DNA of 64,000 bases, from assembly GCF_022374875.2 (NCBI RefSeq), contig NZ_CP092427.2, positions 1,798,001 through 1,862,000 on the forward strand, written 5' to 3'. Below the pieces are notes generated by a model, which ran no database searches, was not told the DNA's origin, and saw nothing but the letters and a program-made list of their open reading frames with translations. Positions within the stretch are counted from its first letter, which is position 1, and each line of letters opens with the position of its first letter. Shown piece by piece: positions 19,368 to 29,941 of this stretch. The position numbers were made by a program, and so were the translations under genes. This DNA comes from Mycolicibacterium rufum (GTDB lineage: Bacteria; Actinomycetota; Actinomycetes; Mycobacteriales; Mycobacteriaceae).

Positions 19368-19382
19368 TACCCCATGGGGTAT
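19367..19382. promoter_or_regulatory. Perfect 16-bp palindrome ATACCCCATGGGGTAT over the rhodanese start codon
   Basis: ATACCCCATGGGGTAT is its own reverse complement and covers the end of the -10, the predicted +1 and the ATG of the rhodanese gene. It fits TACCC-N5-GGTA (the mycobacterial RicR copper operator) and the G/C-tract palindromes bound by CsoR/CstR-family repressors; CstR proteins control rhodanese/persulfide genes. No such regulator gene is in the window. Confidence 0.6.
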
Positions 19383-19937
19383 TTTGACTCAGCCGACGTC
19401 CAGCGCCTGCTCACCTCGCCCCGCCCGCCGCGCGTCTTGGACGTGCGCACCCCGGGCGAGTTCGAGACCGTGCACATCGCGGGGTCGTACAACGTCCCGC
19501 TGGACCTGCTGCGCGAGCACCGCGACGAGATCCTGCGCCACATCTCCGACGACGTGGTGCTGGTGTGTCGCTCGGGCCAGCGCGCCGGCCAGGCGCAGGA
19601 GACGCTGCGGCGGGCCGGCCTGTCGAACGTGCACATCCTCGAGGGCGGCATCGCCGCGTGGGAGGCCGGCGGGTTCCCGGTGAACCGGGGCGCGCAGAAG
19701 TGGGATCTCGAGCGGCAGGTGCGACTGGTCGCCGGGCTCATCGTCGCCCTCAGCATGCTGGCGAGCCTGGTCCTGCCGGGCGCCCAGTGGGTTGCGTTCG
19801 TCATCGGCGTGGGCCTGATGTTCGCCGCGCTGACCAACACCTGTGCGATGGGCATGCTGCTCGCCAGGCTTCCGTACAACCGCGGCGCCACCTGTGACGC
19901 CCAGACGGTGGTGTCCCGCCTGGTGGGCAAGACCTAG
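19374..19937 (+). CDS. Rhodanese-domain protein with DUF2892-like membrane tail (YgaP type)
   Basis: Sulfurtransferase that would carry a cysteine persulfide. 187 residues: rhodanese domain (about 1-110; [24 protein letters not shown]) with the catalytic Cys in [13 protein letters not shown], then two hydrophobic helices ([38 protein letters not shown]) like E. coli YgaP, ending with a Cys-containing TCDAQ segment. ATG 19374 lies within a perfect palindrome and six bases after a -10, implying a leaderless, repressor-controlled mRNA. DUF302 gene follows 31 bases later in the same operon. Confidence 0.88.
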   Translation: MGYFDSADVQRLLTSPRPPRVLDVRTPGEFETVHIAGSYNVPLDLLREHRDEILRHISDDVVLVCRSGQRAGQAQETLRRAGLSNVHILEGGIAAWEAGGFPVNRGAQKWDLERQVRLVAGLIVALSMLASLVLPGAQWVAFVIGVGLMFAALTNTCAMGMLLARLPYNRGATCDAQTVVSRLVGKT

Positions 19938-19968
19938 GATCGACACACGACGACAGAAGGGACGCGAC

Positions 19969-20361
19969 ATGGGATTCGCACTGTCCACGGTGCTCCGCAC
20001 GTCGTTCGACGAGGCGGTCGATCGCACCCGAGAAGCGTTGGCCGCGCAGGGTTTCGGCGTGCTGACCGAGATCGACATGCAGGCGACACTGAAGGCGAAA
20101 CTCGGTGAGGACATGGAGCGGTACCTGATCCTCGGTGCCTGCAACCCGCCGCTGGCGCACCGCGCCGTCGACATCGACCGGCAGATCGGGCTCCTGTTGC
20201 CCTGCAACGTCGTGGTGCGCGCGGACCGCGACGACGGCGGCTCGGTGATCGTCGAGGCGATGGATCCGCAGGTGCTCGTCGAGGTCAGCGGCGAGGACGC
20301 CCTGCGGCCGGTCGCCGACGAGGTCGCCGCCCGACTCCGGGCGGCGATCGACGCGCTGTAG
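19969..20361 (+). CDS. DUF302-domain protein
   Basis: 130-residue soluble protein of the DUF302 family (LSTVLRTSFDEAVDRTREALAAQGFGVLTEID start, ARLRAAIDAL end). Biochemical role unknown; DUF302 genes often accompany rhodaneses and sulfide/persulfide handling genes. AAGGGA precedes the ATG. It shares the rhodanese operon. Its TAG (20359-20361) abuts the reverse TGA of the convergent alcohol dehydrogenase with no base between. Confidence 0.85.
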   Translation: MGFALSTVLRTSFDEAVDRTREALAAQGFGVLTEIDMQATLKAKLGEDMERYLILGACNPPLAHRAVDIDRQIGLLLPCNVVVRADRDDGGSVIVEAMDPQVLVEVSGEDALRPVADEVAARLRAAIDAL

Positions 20362-21375
20362 TCAGACCAGCAGCACGGCGGCGCCCGCGATGCGCCCGGA
20401 GCTCAGATCGTCGAGCGCCGTGTCGGCCTGGTCCAGCCGGTACTCCGGCGTGGTCACCTCGATGCGGTGGCGCCCGGCGAACTCGAGGAACTCCCGCGCG
20501 TCGGCGCGCGTGTTGGAGGTGACCGAGCGCACCTGCCGCTCCTGGAACAGATGCGCCTGATAGTTCAGCGGCGGAATGTCGCTGAGGTGGATCCCGGCGA
20601 TCGCCAGCGTGCCCCCGCGATCGAGCGCCTCGAGGGCGGGCAGCACCAGATCGCCGACCGGAGCGAAAAGGATTGCCGCGTCGAGCTTCACCGGTGGCGG
20701 ATCGGCCGCGCCCTGCGCAGAGGCCGCGCCGAGTGCCAGCGCCAGTTCCCGGGCGCTGTCACCGCGCGTCATCACGTGCACTTCGGCGCCGCGGGCCAGT
20801 GCGACCTGGGCGGTGATGTGGGCGCTGCCGCCGAAGCCGTAGATCCCGAGGCGGCCACCGGCGGGCAGGTCGGCCCGCATCAGCGAACGGTACCCGATGA
20901 TGCCGGCGCACAGCAGCGGCGCGAGTTCGCTGTCGGAATACCCCTCCGGTAGGCGATGCACGAAATCTGCCGGGGCCGTGCAGAATTCGGCGTAACCGCC
21001 GTCCGCGTCCCAGCCGGTGTACCGCGAGTCGGGACAGAGGTTCTCCTGGCCCCGCAGGCAGAACCGGCACTGCCCGCAGGTGTGCCGCAACCACGCCACC
21101 CCGACCCAGTCACCGGGGGTGAACTTCCCTGCGGTGTCGGGCCCGACCGCCACGACCTCACCCACCACCTCATGGCCCGGCGTGACGTGCGACCGGTGCA
21201 CCGGAAGATCCCCCTCCGTGACGTGCAGATCCGTCCGGCACACGCCGCAGGCGTGCACGGCGATCAGCAGTTCGCCGACCGCGGGTTCGGGCACCTCGGT
21301 GGTGACGAGTTCGAGCGGACGGGTGCGCACCGGCCCCGGAGTGCGGACCCGCCATACGCGCATCGCGGTGGTCAT
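20362..21375 (-). CDS. Zinc-dependent alcohol dehydrogenase (MDR family)
   Basis: NAD(P)-dependent medium-chain dehydrogenase, 337 residues. Catalytic zinc ligands: Cys in [11 protein letters not shown] and His in PGHEVVGEV; structural zinc: four cysteines in [15 protein letters not shown]. Rossmann motif [23 protein letters not shown] lies seven bases before ATG 21375, preferred over the upstream start at 21423. Last gene of the eight-gene operon starting at 28463; 11 bases after the kinase. Likely interconverts an aldehyde and alcohol, possibly regenerating NAD+ when respiration stops (inference). Confidence 0.88.
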   Translation of the reverse strand: MTTAMRVWRVRTPGPVRTRPLELVTTEVPEPAVGELLIAVHACGVCRTDLHVTEGDLPVHRSHVTPGHEVVGEVVAVGPDTAGKFTPGDWVGVAWLRHTCGQCRFCLRGQENLCPDSRYTGWDADGGYAEFCTAPADFVHRLPEGYSDSELAPLLCAGIIGYRSLMRADLPAGGRLGIYGFGGSAHITAQVALARGAEVHVMTRGDSARELALALGAASAQGAADPPPVKLDAAILFAPVGDLVLPALEALDRGGTLAIAGIHLSDIPPLNYQAHLFQERQVRSVTSNTRADAREFLEFAGRHRIEVTTPEYRLDQADTALDDLSSGRIAGAAVLLV

Positions 21376-21386
21376 CGTCGGTCCCT

Positions 21387-22973
21387 TCAGAAGTCCGGAA
21401 GCGGAACGCTCCATGAAAGGCACGTCCCCCCACCGGGCGGCGATGTGATCGCCAGGTCGCCGCCGGCGTCCCGGGCGCGGCGGGCGAGGTTGGCCAGTCC
21501 GCTGCGCCGCTGATTGTCCGCCGGGATCCCCCGCCCGTTGTCCGCCACCTCCACCCGGAGGTCGTCGCCGACGGCCACCTCGACCGTGACCGCCCGCGCG
21601 CCGGAGTGGCGCACGGCGTTGCTCAGTGCTTCCACGACGACGGCCTCGGCGTGATCGGCCAGGGCCGCCGGCACCACGCTCATCGGCCCGGACATCGTCA
21701 GTGTCGCGGTGATGTCGCGGTCCTCGGTGAGACGGGCGACGGCGTCCTGGATGCGTTTGGCGAAGCCGCCGTGGGCGTCCCGCGGATGGCCCAGGTCGAA
21801 GATCGTCGCCCTGATGTCGTTGATGACGGCCTGCAGCTCGTCGACCGAGCGGGTCAGCCGGCCGGCCAGCTCCGGTGAGCGCACCCGGGCGATCATCCCC
21901 TGCAGGTCCATCCCGACGGCGAACACGCGCTGGATCACCTGGTCGTGCAGATCACCGGCGATCCGCTCCCGGTCGGCGAGCATGGCCAACTCGGTGCTCG
22001 CCCGGCGCGCCCGCGCGATGGTCAGCGCGATCGACGCATGGTTGGCGAAGTCCTGCACCAGAGCCAAATCGCCGTCGTCGAAACGCGGTGCCGCCGCGTC
22101 CCGCGCCACCGCGATGACGCCGAGGGTCTGCTCCTCGGAGCGCAGGGGGACGACGACCGCGGGTCGCTCCCCCAGGTCGGTGAAGGCCTGGATCGGACGT
22201 CGGAAGCGTTCGGTGATCACGGGTTCCCCCGTCCGGAAGACCGCACCCGTGGTCGACTCCTCGACCGGAATGTGCTGTCCCAGTACCTCCTCGGCGTACC
22301 GCCCGGCAGCCGCGGAGATCACCAGGTTGTCGACGGCGTCGGAGTCCTCCTCCGGATCGGGAGGAACCAGCACGATCACCTGCTCGGCATCGGCGAGCTG
22401 CCCGGCCAGGCTCGCGATCAGATGCAGGGGCCGCACGTGCGGGTCCGACTCGGACAGCACCGCCGCGGTGATCTCCCGGCTCGCGCTGGTCCAGCGTGCC
22501 GCCTCGATCGCGACCGCCGCGATGGACGCCAGCGCCCGCGCGGTGTCCTCGTCGGACGCCGTGAAGTGATCGACGCGGTCGTCGGTGACGCAGAGGCCGC
22601 CGATGGCCCTGCCGCGGATCGCGATGGGCACGCCCAGAAAAGAACCGCGTCCACCGTCACCGGTCAGGTCGGCGATTCGCAACGGTCCGGGCCGGTCACG
22701 CAGCAGCTCGCACCGCGGTCCGCCGGCAGGCGCGTCACCCACCGCCGCCACCATCTCGTCCGGGTCCCAGATGCCCATCGCCCCGGCGCGGGCGCCGGTC
22801 ATGGTCACCGCGGCTTCGACGATGCGTTGCATCGTCGCGCGCAGATCCAGACCCGAGCTGAGGTCGACGGCCACCTGAAGCAGATGGCCTGTCGCGTCGC
22901 CGTTTCCGCCCAACCGAACCATCCCCCGTCCCGGTTCGATCGTCCCAGACGACAGCGGGTCGGACAAGGTCAC
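21387..22973 (-). CDS. DevS/DosT-like GAF-GAF histidine kinase lacking the heme-ligand segment
   Basis: Cytosolic sensor kinase, 528 residues: GAF-A (about 30-165), GAF-B (about 185-335), HisKA_3 with phospho-His in [21 protein letters not shown], HATPase ([27 protein letters not shown]). The order and H-box are those of DevS/DosT (578 residues). In DevS the heme ligand His149 sits in a Pro/His segment just before SFLGVPV; here that segment is shortened to [15 protein letters not shown] with no His. GAF-A therefore probably does not bind heme in the DevS way. GTG start overlaps the ACP stop (GTGA). Likely partner: DevR at 11226. Confidence 0.85.
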   Translation of the reverse strand: MTLSDPLSSGTIEPGRGMVRLGGNGDATGHLLQVAVDLSSGLDLRATMQRIVEAAVTMTGARAGAMGIWDPDEMVAAVGDAPAGGPRCELLRDRPGPLRIADLTGDGGRGSFLGVPIAIRGRAIGGLCVTDDRVDHFTASDEDTARALASIAAVAIEAARWTSASREITAAVLSESDPHVRPLHLIASLAGQLADAEQVIVLVPPDPEEDSDAVDNLVISAAAGRYAEEVLGQHIPVEESTTGAVFRTGEPVITERFRRPIQAFTDLGERPAVVVPLRSEEQTLGVIAVARDAAAPRFDDGDLALVQDFANHASIALTIARARRASTELAMLADRERIAGDLHDQVIQRVFAVGMDLQGMIARVRSPELAGRLTRSVDELQAVINDIRATIFDLGHPRDAHGGFAKRIQDAVARLTEDRDITATLTMSGPMSVVPAALADHAEAVVVEALSNAVRHSGARAVTVEVAVGDDLRVEVADNGRGIPADNQRRSGLANLARRARDAGGDLAITSPPGGGTCLSWSVPLPDF

Positions 22974-23221
22974 GAGCCTGCGTGCGCCTCCACGTAGCCG
23001 ACCACATCGGCCAGCGTCCGCAACCTCTGGTAGTCGGCCTCGGGGATCTCGACGTCGAGCCGTTTGTGGATGCCGAGAAGGAAATTGAGCCAGTCCATCG
23101 AATCCAGGTCCACCTGGTCGCGCAGCAGCGCGTCGTCGCGGATCTCGTCGGCCTCCACCTCCGGGGCGATCGCGGTCAGCACCGACAGCACATCGTCGCG
23201 GATCTCGTGGGTGGTCTTCAT
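22970..23221 (-). CDS. Stand-alone acyl carrier protein
   Basis: 83-residue acidic ACP. The phosphopantetheine serine is in DLDSMDWLNFLLGIHKRL (DSM instead of the common DSL). Start at ATG 23221, with GAGGGA six bases upstream; this Shine-Dalgarno overlaps the E2 stop. Its TGA overlaps the kinase GTG. A free ACP between pyruvate dehydrogenase E2 and a sensor kinase is unusual; it may accept or donate an acyl group made by this operon. Confidence 0.85.
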   Translation of the reverse strand: MKTTHEIRDDVLSVLTAIAPEVEADEIRDDALLRDQVDLDSMDWLNFLLGIHKRLDVEIPEADYQRLRTLADVVGYVEAHAGS

Positions 23222-23229
23222 GGCATCCC

Positions 23230-24477
23230 TCACTTCTCGAGCAGGTCGGGTTGTTGGAGCAGCTCGTTGATCGCAGCGAGGAACAGCGCGCCGCGGTGAC
23301 CGTCGCTGGCGCGATGGTCGGCGGCCAGGGTGGCCTGCACGGTCGTCGCGATGCGGATGCCGCCGTCGACGGCGCGCACCCGCTGCGCCGGCGAGCCGAA
23401 GCCGACGAGCGCGACCTGCGGCGGGTAGATGACCCCGAAGACGGTGTCGACGCCCTGATCGCCCAGGTTCGTCACCGTGAGGGTCGGGTCGGACATCTCC
23501 GAGCTGCGCAGTGAGCCGGCCCGGGCCCGCGCGACGAGGTCGGTCAGGTCGGCCATCAGTTCGTCGAGCTTCTTGCCCGGCACGTCGTGAATCGCCGGAG
23601 CGACCAGCCCGCCGCCGCGCAGCGAGATCGCCACCCCGACATGCACCGCGCCGGCGGGTTCGAAGCCGGTGTCACGCCAGAACCCGTTGAACTCCCCGAA
23701 CCGTTGCGCGGCCAGCGCGACGGCCTTGAGCTGCAGCACGGCCGGCAGCACCCGCTCGGTGATGGAACGCGCCGCGTTGCGCTCGGCCAGCCAGGTCAGC
23801 GCCGGGTCGAGCAGCACCTCGTCGGCGAGGTAGTAGTGCGGGATCTCGCGCTTGGATCGGCTCATGGCGGCGGCGATGGACTTGCGCATCTCCGCGCCGC
23901 GCCGCGCGGCGACCTCCTTGGCCGACGGGGCCGGGCTCGGCGGCGCCGGCGTCACCTCCGGGGCGGACATCTCGACGTGCGCGGCGGCGTGTTCGACGTC
24001 GCTGATGACCACCGCACCCTGCGGCCCGGTGCCGGTGAGCGCGTCGACGTCGACGCCGAGGGACACGGCGAGCCGGCGGGCCGCCGGGGACACCCAGCGG
24101 CGGTGGTGCGGATCGGCGGGCGGTACCGGTGCCGGAGCGGGTGCTGGAGCGGGAACGGGAGCCGGAGCCGGAGCCGGAGCGGAAGCCGCCGACGGCTCCG
24201 GGACCGGGGTGCGCGCGGGCGGCGGCGCGTCGGGGGTCTCCCCCGGGGCCAGCAGCGTGGCCAACGGCGTTCCCACCGAGACGGTCTGGCCGACCGGCAC
24301 CAGCAGTTCGCCGACGACGCCTTCCTGCCAGCATTCGATCTCCACGGCGGCTTTGGTGGTCTCGACGACCGCGACGATCTGCCCGCGCGAGACGGTGTCC
24401 CCGGGCTTCACCAGCCACTCGTTCAGCGTGCCCTCGTCCATGTCGGCACCCAGCGCGGGCATCGCGAACTGGATCAT
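23230..24477 (-). CDS. Dihydrolipoamide acyltransferase (E2) of a 2-oxoacid dehydrogenase
   Basis: E2 core of a pyruvate/branched-chain/acetoin-type dehydrogenase, 415 residues: one lipoyl domain (residues 1-78, lipoyl Lys in [11 protein letters not shown]), a long Pro/Ala linker (about 85-125), an E3-binding domain ([25 protein letters not shown]), and the catalytic acyltransferase domain with [11 protein letters not shown]. The 3' end lies seven bases before the ACP start. ATGA overlap with E1beta. No E3 gene is in the operon, so a lipoamide dehydrogenase encoded elsewhere must be shared. Confidence 0.92.
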   Translation of the reverse strand: MIQFAMPALGADMDEGTLNEWLVKPGDTVSRGQIVAVVETTKAAVEIECWQEGVVGELLVPVGQTVSVGTPLATLLAPGETPDAPPPARTPVPEPSAASAPAPAPAPVPAPAPAPAPVPPADPHHRRWVSPAARRLAVSLGVDVDALTGTGPQGAVVISDVEHAAAHVEMSAPEVTPAPPSPAPSAKEVAARRGAEMRKSIAAAMSRSKREIPHYYLADEVLLDPALTWLAERNAARSITERVLPAVLQLKAVALAAQRFGEFNGFWRDTGFEPAGAVHVGVAISLRGGGLVAPAIHDVPGKKLDELMADLTDLVARARAGSLRSSEMSDPTLTVTNLGDQGVDTVFGVIYPPQVALVGFGSPAQRVRAVDGGIRIATTVQATLAADHRASDGHRGALFLAAINELLQQPDLLEK

Positions 24478-25454
24478 GACGGTTGTCCCACAACGGCTTT
24501 GACGGCGGCGACGATCTCTTCGGGTTGCGGCAGCGCGGCCTGCTCGAGGTGCTTGGCGTACGGGATGGGCACCTCGGCGGTACAGACCCGCGCCACCGGG
24601 GCGTCCAGGTCGAAGAACGCGTTCTCCATGATCTGCGCGCTGACCTCGCCGGCCAGACTGCCGGTGCGCCAACCCTCGTCGACGACGACCGCGCGGTGGG
24701 TCCTGCGGACCGACTCGACGAACGTCTCGGTGTCGAGCGGCCGCAGCGACCGCAGGTCGATCACCTCGCAGTCGATGCCGGCCAGGGAGAGTTCGTCGGC
24801 GGCGTCGAGCACCTTGGGCAGGCCGCCACCGTAGGTGATCACCGTGACGTCGGAGCCGGCGCGGCGGATCGCGGCCCGCGAGATGTCCGTCGGTATCAGG
24901 GTGTCCACGTCGGCCGAGGCGTTGTACAGCTGCACGTGCTCGAAGATCACCACCGGATCGGGGTCGGCCAGCGCGGTGCCGAGCATGCCGTAGGCATCTT
25001 CGACCGTCGCCGGGGCCACCACCCTGATGCCAGGGATGTGGGCGAACCAGCACTCCAGGCTGTGCGAATGCTGCGCGGCCAGTTGACGTCCCGCACCGGT
25101 GGCCATTCGGACCACCAGCGGCACCGAGAACTGCCCGCCGGACATGTGGCGCAGCGCCGCAGCGGTGTTCACGATCTGATCGAGAGCGAGCAGGCTGAAG
25201 TTGACCGTCATCACCTCGACGATGGGCCGCAGCCCGCCCAGCGCGGCGCCGATACCGACGCCCACGAAGCCGAGTTCCGAGAGCGGGGTGTCGCGGATGC
25301 GGTCCGGGCCGAACTCGGCCAGCAGTCCCTTCGAAGCGGCGTAGGTGCCGCCGTAGGCGCCGACGTCCTCGCCCATCAGCAGCACCCGGTCGTCGGCGGT
25401 CATCGCGTCGCGGATCGCGTCGTGCACGGCGGTCCGGTAGCTGGTCTTGGTCAT
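24474..25454 (-). CDS. Pyruvate (2-oxoacid) dehydrogenase E1 component, beta subunit
   Basis: 326 residues; transketolase-like pyrimidine-binding domain ([38 protein letters not shown]) and C-terminal domain ([27 protein letters not shown]). With the alpha subunit it forms the thiamine-diphosphate E1 that decarboxylates a 2-oxoacid and acylates E2. ATGA overlaps at both ends tie it translationally to E1alpha and E2. Substrate could be pyruvate, acetoin or branched oxoacids; the adjoining acetyl-CoA synthetase favours C2 chemistry (inference). Confidence 0.92.
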   Translation of the reverse strand: MTKTSYRTAVHDAIRDAMTADDRVLLMGEDVGAYGGTYAASKGLLAEFGPDRIRDTPLSELGFVGVGIGAALGGLRPIVEVMTVNFSLLALDQIVNTAAALRHMSGGQFSVPLVVRMATGAGRQLAAQHSHSLECWFAHIPGIRVVAPATVEDAYGMLGTALADPDPVVIFEHVQLYNASADVDTLIPTDISRAAIRRAGSDVTVITYGGGLPKVLDAADELSLAGIDCEVIDLRSLRPLDTETFVESVRRTHRAVVVDEGWRTGSLAGEVSAQIMENAFFDLDAPVARVCTAEVPIPYAKHLEQAALPQPEEIVAAVKAVVGQPS

Positions 25455-26421
25455 CGGAGCGCCTCCGCCGGGGTCATGACATCGCGGGTGAGATCCTCGA
25501 CCGGTTCCCACGTGCCCGCCTCGGCGAACGCGACGGCACTGGCCACCTCGTCTTCGGCGGCCGCGCGGATGTCGTCGACGTCGTCGTCGTGCAGCGTCCC
25601 CGCGGCGAGGCACCGCTCGGTGAAGGCCCGGATCGGGTCGCGCTCCTTGGCGTGCTCGACTTCCTCCTTGGAGCGGTACAACTCGGGATCGAACATCGAA
25701 TGCGGCCGGAACCGGTAGGTGCGGAACTCCAGGAAGAACGGGCCGCCGCCGCTGCGCACGTGGTACGCCCCCTCCTCGGCGGCGGCCCGGCAGCCCAGCA
25801 CGTCCATGCCGTCGGCGGCCAGCGCCGGGATCCGGTAGGACGCCGCCTTCTCGGTCATGTCGGTCTGCGCCTGCTCGTGGGCGAGCTCGGTGCCCATCGC
25901 GTAGTAGTTGTTCTCGCAGCAGAACAGCACCGGCAGACGCCACAGCGCGGCCAGGTTCATCGACTCGTGGAAGGCACCCTCGGCGACCGCGCCCTCGCCG
26001 AAATAGCATGCGGTGACGCGGGTTCGGCCCAGCTGCGCGTCGGCGAGTGCCAGCCCCACCGCCAGCGGCAGCCCGCCGCCGACGATCGCATTGCCGCCGT
26101 AGAAGCGGGTCCGCGCGTCGAACAGGTGCATCGAGCCGCCGCGCCCGCCCGAGCACCCCTCCTGCTTGCCGAACATCTCGGCCATGATGGTGGCCATCGG
26201 GACACCTCGGAGCAGTGCGTGGGCGTGGTCGCGGTAGGTGGCCACGACCGCGTCCTCGGCCTCGAGGGCGCGCAGCGATCCGGCCGCGACGGCTTCCTCA
26301 CCGACGTACAGATGCAGGAATCCGCGGATCTTGCCCGCACTGTAGAGCTCCGCGCACTTCTCCTCCATCAGCCGCACCCGCACCATGTCGGACAGCAGCC
26401 GGGTCGCGAGGTCGCGGTCGA

Positions 26422-26425
<4 letters not shown>
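25451..26425 (-). CDS. Pyruvate (2-oxoacid) dehydrogenase E1 component, alpha subunit
   Basis: 324 residues; thiamine-diphosphate binding motif begins [19 protein letters not shown] and ends with CENNYYAMG; substrate-channel motif [13 protein letters not shown] and the phosphorylation-loop region [15 protein letters not shown]. Short, AcoA/PDH-type E1alpha. Start overlaps the stop of the acyl-CoA synthetase by ATGA. Confidence 0.92.
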
Positions 26426-28202
<1,777 letters not shown>

Positions 28203-28206
<4 letters not shown>

Positions 28207-28463
28207 CCTCGGCGCCCCTCCAACGGCAGCATGCCGTTGCGGACGGCGACCGAGATGTTGTCCATGACGCGGTCGAGCAGATTCCCATAGGCCGAGCCGT
28301 CGTCGTGCAGCGCGCGGTACCCGTGGTGGCGCAGGAACACGTCGAGCCGGCGGTCCAGCGGCCAATCGGCGTAGGTGCGGCCGGCGAACTCCGAGGAGAG
28401 GAACTCCCAGGCGATGTCCTCGAGGGCGGCCGCGGGCGTGTCGAGGGGTTCGGTCGGAGCCAT
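28203..28463 (-). CDS. Small protein of unknown function, first gene of the PDH/ACS operon
   Basis: 86 residues, not recognised. Soluble, with acidic and basic residues mixed ([40 protein letters not shown]), no cysteine and no membrane segment. ATG 28463 has AAAGGA eight bases upstream; its TGA overlaps the acetyl-CoA synthetase ATG. Being first in a tightly coupled operon under two DosR-like boxes, it is a real gene and probably an accessory to the complex or the ligase. Confidence 0.75.
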
Positions 28464-28494
28464 GCGCAGGTCCTTTCGGCAGGCGATCGAGCCC

Positions 28495-28500
28495 ATCGTT
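28495..28500 (-). promoter_or_regulatory. Candidate -10 (AACGAT) of PDH/ACS operon
   Basis: Minus-strand AACGAT predicts a start at 28488, leaving a 25-base leader with AAAGGA. The proximal DosR-like box is then centred at -42.5. One mismatch to TANNNT. Confidence 0.35.
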
Positions 28501-28523
28501 TGCCACGACACATGCCGGCAATA

Positions 28524-28537
28524 GAGACCAAGGTCAC
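28524..28537 (-). promoter_or_regulatory. Proximal DosR-like box of PDH/ACS operon
   Basis: Minus strand GTGACCTTGGTCTC, 10 of 14 matches to GGGACTWWAGTCCC. Centre 42.5 bases upstream of the predicted start at 28488. Confidence 0.5.
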
Positions 28538-28551
28538 ACAGTCGTCCACAG

Positions 28552-28565
28552 GTGACCGAAGTCCC
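28552..28565 (-). promoter_or_regulatory. Distal DosR-like box of PDH/ACS operon
   Basis: Minus strand GGGACTTCGGTCAC, 11 of 14 matches, with a perfect GGGACTT left half. It lies 28 bases (centre to centre) upstream of the proximal box, recalling the tandem boxes of strong DosR promoters. Confidence 0.55.
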
Positions 28566-28572
28566 TGACGTG

Positions 28573-29427
28573 TCAGTTCGTTCGGCGGGCGACGATCACC
28601 GGGGTGCGCATGTCCCGCGCCACCGCGGTGCTGACCGAGCCGAGCAGCATGCCGGCCAGTGCGCCGCGCCCGTGACTGCCGACGACGACGAGCTGTGCCC
28701 GCTCGCCCTGGATCAACAACTGGCGGGCGGCGCTCTCGAAGCGGATCAGCCGGTGCACCCCGACATCCGGGTGGCGCGCACACAGCGGCGCCAGCGCGGT
28801 GTCGAGCTGGTACTCCGCCTCGGCCTGCAGGGCCGCCACCTCGGCCCGGTTGGCCGACGGACCCTCCGGCCCGTCGCACACGTACAGCGCCACGACGCCC
28901 ACACCGCGCCACGCCGCCTCCTCGAACGCGATCTCGGCCGCCCGCACCGAGCACGGTGATCCGTCGACGCCCACCAGGACCGGTTTGCGTCTCGGGCCCG
29001 CCGACACCGTGGAGTCGGCATGCACCACCGCCACCGGGCAGTGGGCGTGGTGCAGCACTCCGGTGCAGACCGAGCCGAGCATGCGCTGCATTCGGGGGAT
29101 GTCGCCATGGCGGCCGAGCACCATCATCGCGGCCGTTCGCGACAGGTCGGCCAGCGTCGCCGCCGGATGGCCGGTCAGGCGCGCACTGCCGATCTCGGGG
29201 CCGTCGTCGCCCGCCTCCTCGCCGGCGACGTCGACCGCGCCGGCCAGGATGGCGTCAGCGACCCGGTCGGCCTCGACATCGTCTTCGTCGTCGGTGGCGA
29301 CGTGCACCACGCCGAGGGGCAGCCGCCGCATCCGGGCTTCGGCGACGGCCCACCGCACCGTGGCCGTCGCCGCCGGTGACCCGTCCGCACCGACGATCAC
29401 CCCGGTAGCGCAGATCCCTTCGGACAT
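28573..29427 (-). CDS. Universal stress protein, tandem UspA domains
   Basis: 284 residues, two UspA domains (ATP signature in the second: [19 protein letters not shown]; the first is looser, VLGRHGDIPRMQRMLGSVC). An acidic stretch DDEDDVEAD interrupts the first domain. AGGAGA seven bases before ATG 29427. Minus-strand -10 TAACGT at 29458-29463 predicts a start at 29451. It precedes the PDH/ACS operon on the same strand, but that operon has its own boxes. Confidence 0.9.
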   Translation of the reverse strand: MSEGICATGVIVGADGSPAATATVRWAVAEARMRRLPLGVVHVATDDEDDVEADRVADAILAGAVDVAGEEAGDDGPEIGSARLTGHPAATLADLSRTAAMMVLGRHGDIPRMQRMLGSVCTGVLHHAHCPVAVVHADSTVSAGPRRKPVLVGVDGSPCSVRAAEIAFEEAAWRGVGVVALYVCDGPEGPSANRAEVAALQAEAEYQLDTALAPLCARHPDVGVHRLIRFESAARQLLIQGERAQLVVVGSHGRGALAGMLLGSVSTAVARDMRTPVIVARRTN

Positions 29428-29457
29428 CGCCGTCTCCTGACGCAGTTGGTGTCGGCG

Positions 29458-29463
29458 ACGTTA
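29458..29463 (-). promoter_or_regulatory. -10 (TAACGT) of third universal stress protein
   Basis: Minus-strand TANNNT match, predicted start 29451 and a 23-base leader with AGGAGA. The DosR-like box at 29509-29522 is then at -64.5; a degenerate GAGTCGAT copy at 29487-29494 lies 22 bases closer. Confidence 0.4.
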
Positions 29464-29508
29464 CGAACCGGCCGGCGCTGCCGCTGGAGTCGATGGCGGA
29501 CATAACGA

Positions 29509-29522
29509 GAGTCGATAGTCCC
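29509..29522 (+). promoter_or_regulatory. DosR-like box upstream of ANTAR gene
   Basis: GAGTCGATAGTCCC, 11 of 14 matches with a perfect right half (TAGTCCC). Centre 42.5 bases upstream of ATG 29558, the predicted leaderless start. Confidence 0.6.
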
Positions 29523-29545
29523 TAGTTTCTTGCACGCCGGAAGAT

Positions 29546-29551
29546 CACTGT
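29546..29551 (+). promoter_or_regulatory. Candidate -10 (CACTGT) of ANTAR gene
   Basis: CACTGT ends six bases before ATG 29558: leaderless spacing. One mismatch to TANNNT. Confidence 0.35.
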
Positions 29552-29557
29552 GTCCTG

Positions 29558-29836
29558 ATGGCCGTGATATCGATGCGTCGCGACGGACGCCGCACGCTGT
29601 GCGCGGCGGAGGGCGTGGTCGCCGTGCTTCGGCACTGCACCCTCGACGACGCGTTCCGTGACATCGTAGGCGCCGCGCAGCGACACAACGTCGCCCCGTT
29701 GCGGCTCGCCGAGACACTGCTGGCCGTCGCGCAGTGCGACACCGGCGCCGACACCGACGGAGAGGCGGCCGCGGTGGTCGAGCAGACATGGGGCGACCTG
29801 TTGCGAACCTTTCAGCTGCTCGCCTCGTGTCCATGA
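29558..29836 (+). CDS. Stand-alone ANTAR-domain-like protein
   Basis: 92 residues. The segment CAAEGVVAVLRHCTLDDAFRD continuing to LAETLLAVA fits the ANTAR pattern (A-x-G-hh, then an Ala/Phe helix, then a final helix) used by antiterminators to bind paired RNA hairpins. No sensor domain is attached; the C-terminal ~25 residues are unrecognised. No Shine-Dalgarno; predicted leaderless with a DosR-like box at -42.5. It may read through terminators in this block during dormancy, which is inference. Could instead be a degenerate helical protein. Confidence 0.62.
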   Translation: MAVISMRRDGRRTLCAAEGVVAVLRHCTLDDAFRDIVGAAQRHNVAPLRLAETLLAVAQCDTGADTDGEAAAVVEQTWGDLLRTFQLLASCP

Positions 29837-29845
29837 CAGCACCAA

Positions 29846-29859
29846 AGGACCAAAGCACC
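29846..29859 (+). promoter_or_regulatory. Weak DosR-like box upstream of 85-residue gene
   Basis: AGGACCAAAGCACC, 10 of 14 matches. TAACGG at 29883-29888 would be a -10 with start at 29895, placing the box at -42.5. Confidence 0.35.
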
Positions 29860-29941
29860 CTGCGATAGGGCTCTTTCGGCCTTAACGGGCCCGCCGGCCC
29901 GGTGCTGTGATCGATGTCAGGATCGCACCGAGGAGCCGACG

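Noticed and set aside
24100..24200. Short GGAGCCGGAGC-like repeats
   Set aside because: They encode the Pro/Ala linker of the E2 subunit; coding low complexity, not a satellite or CRISPR.
29868..29884. AGGGCTCTTTCGGCCTT as a second DosR box before the 85-residue gene
   Set aside because: The half-sites are one base too far apart and only the outer Gs and Cs match; the 29846 box fits better.
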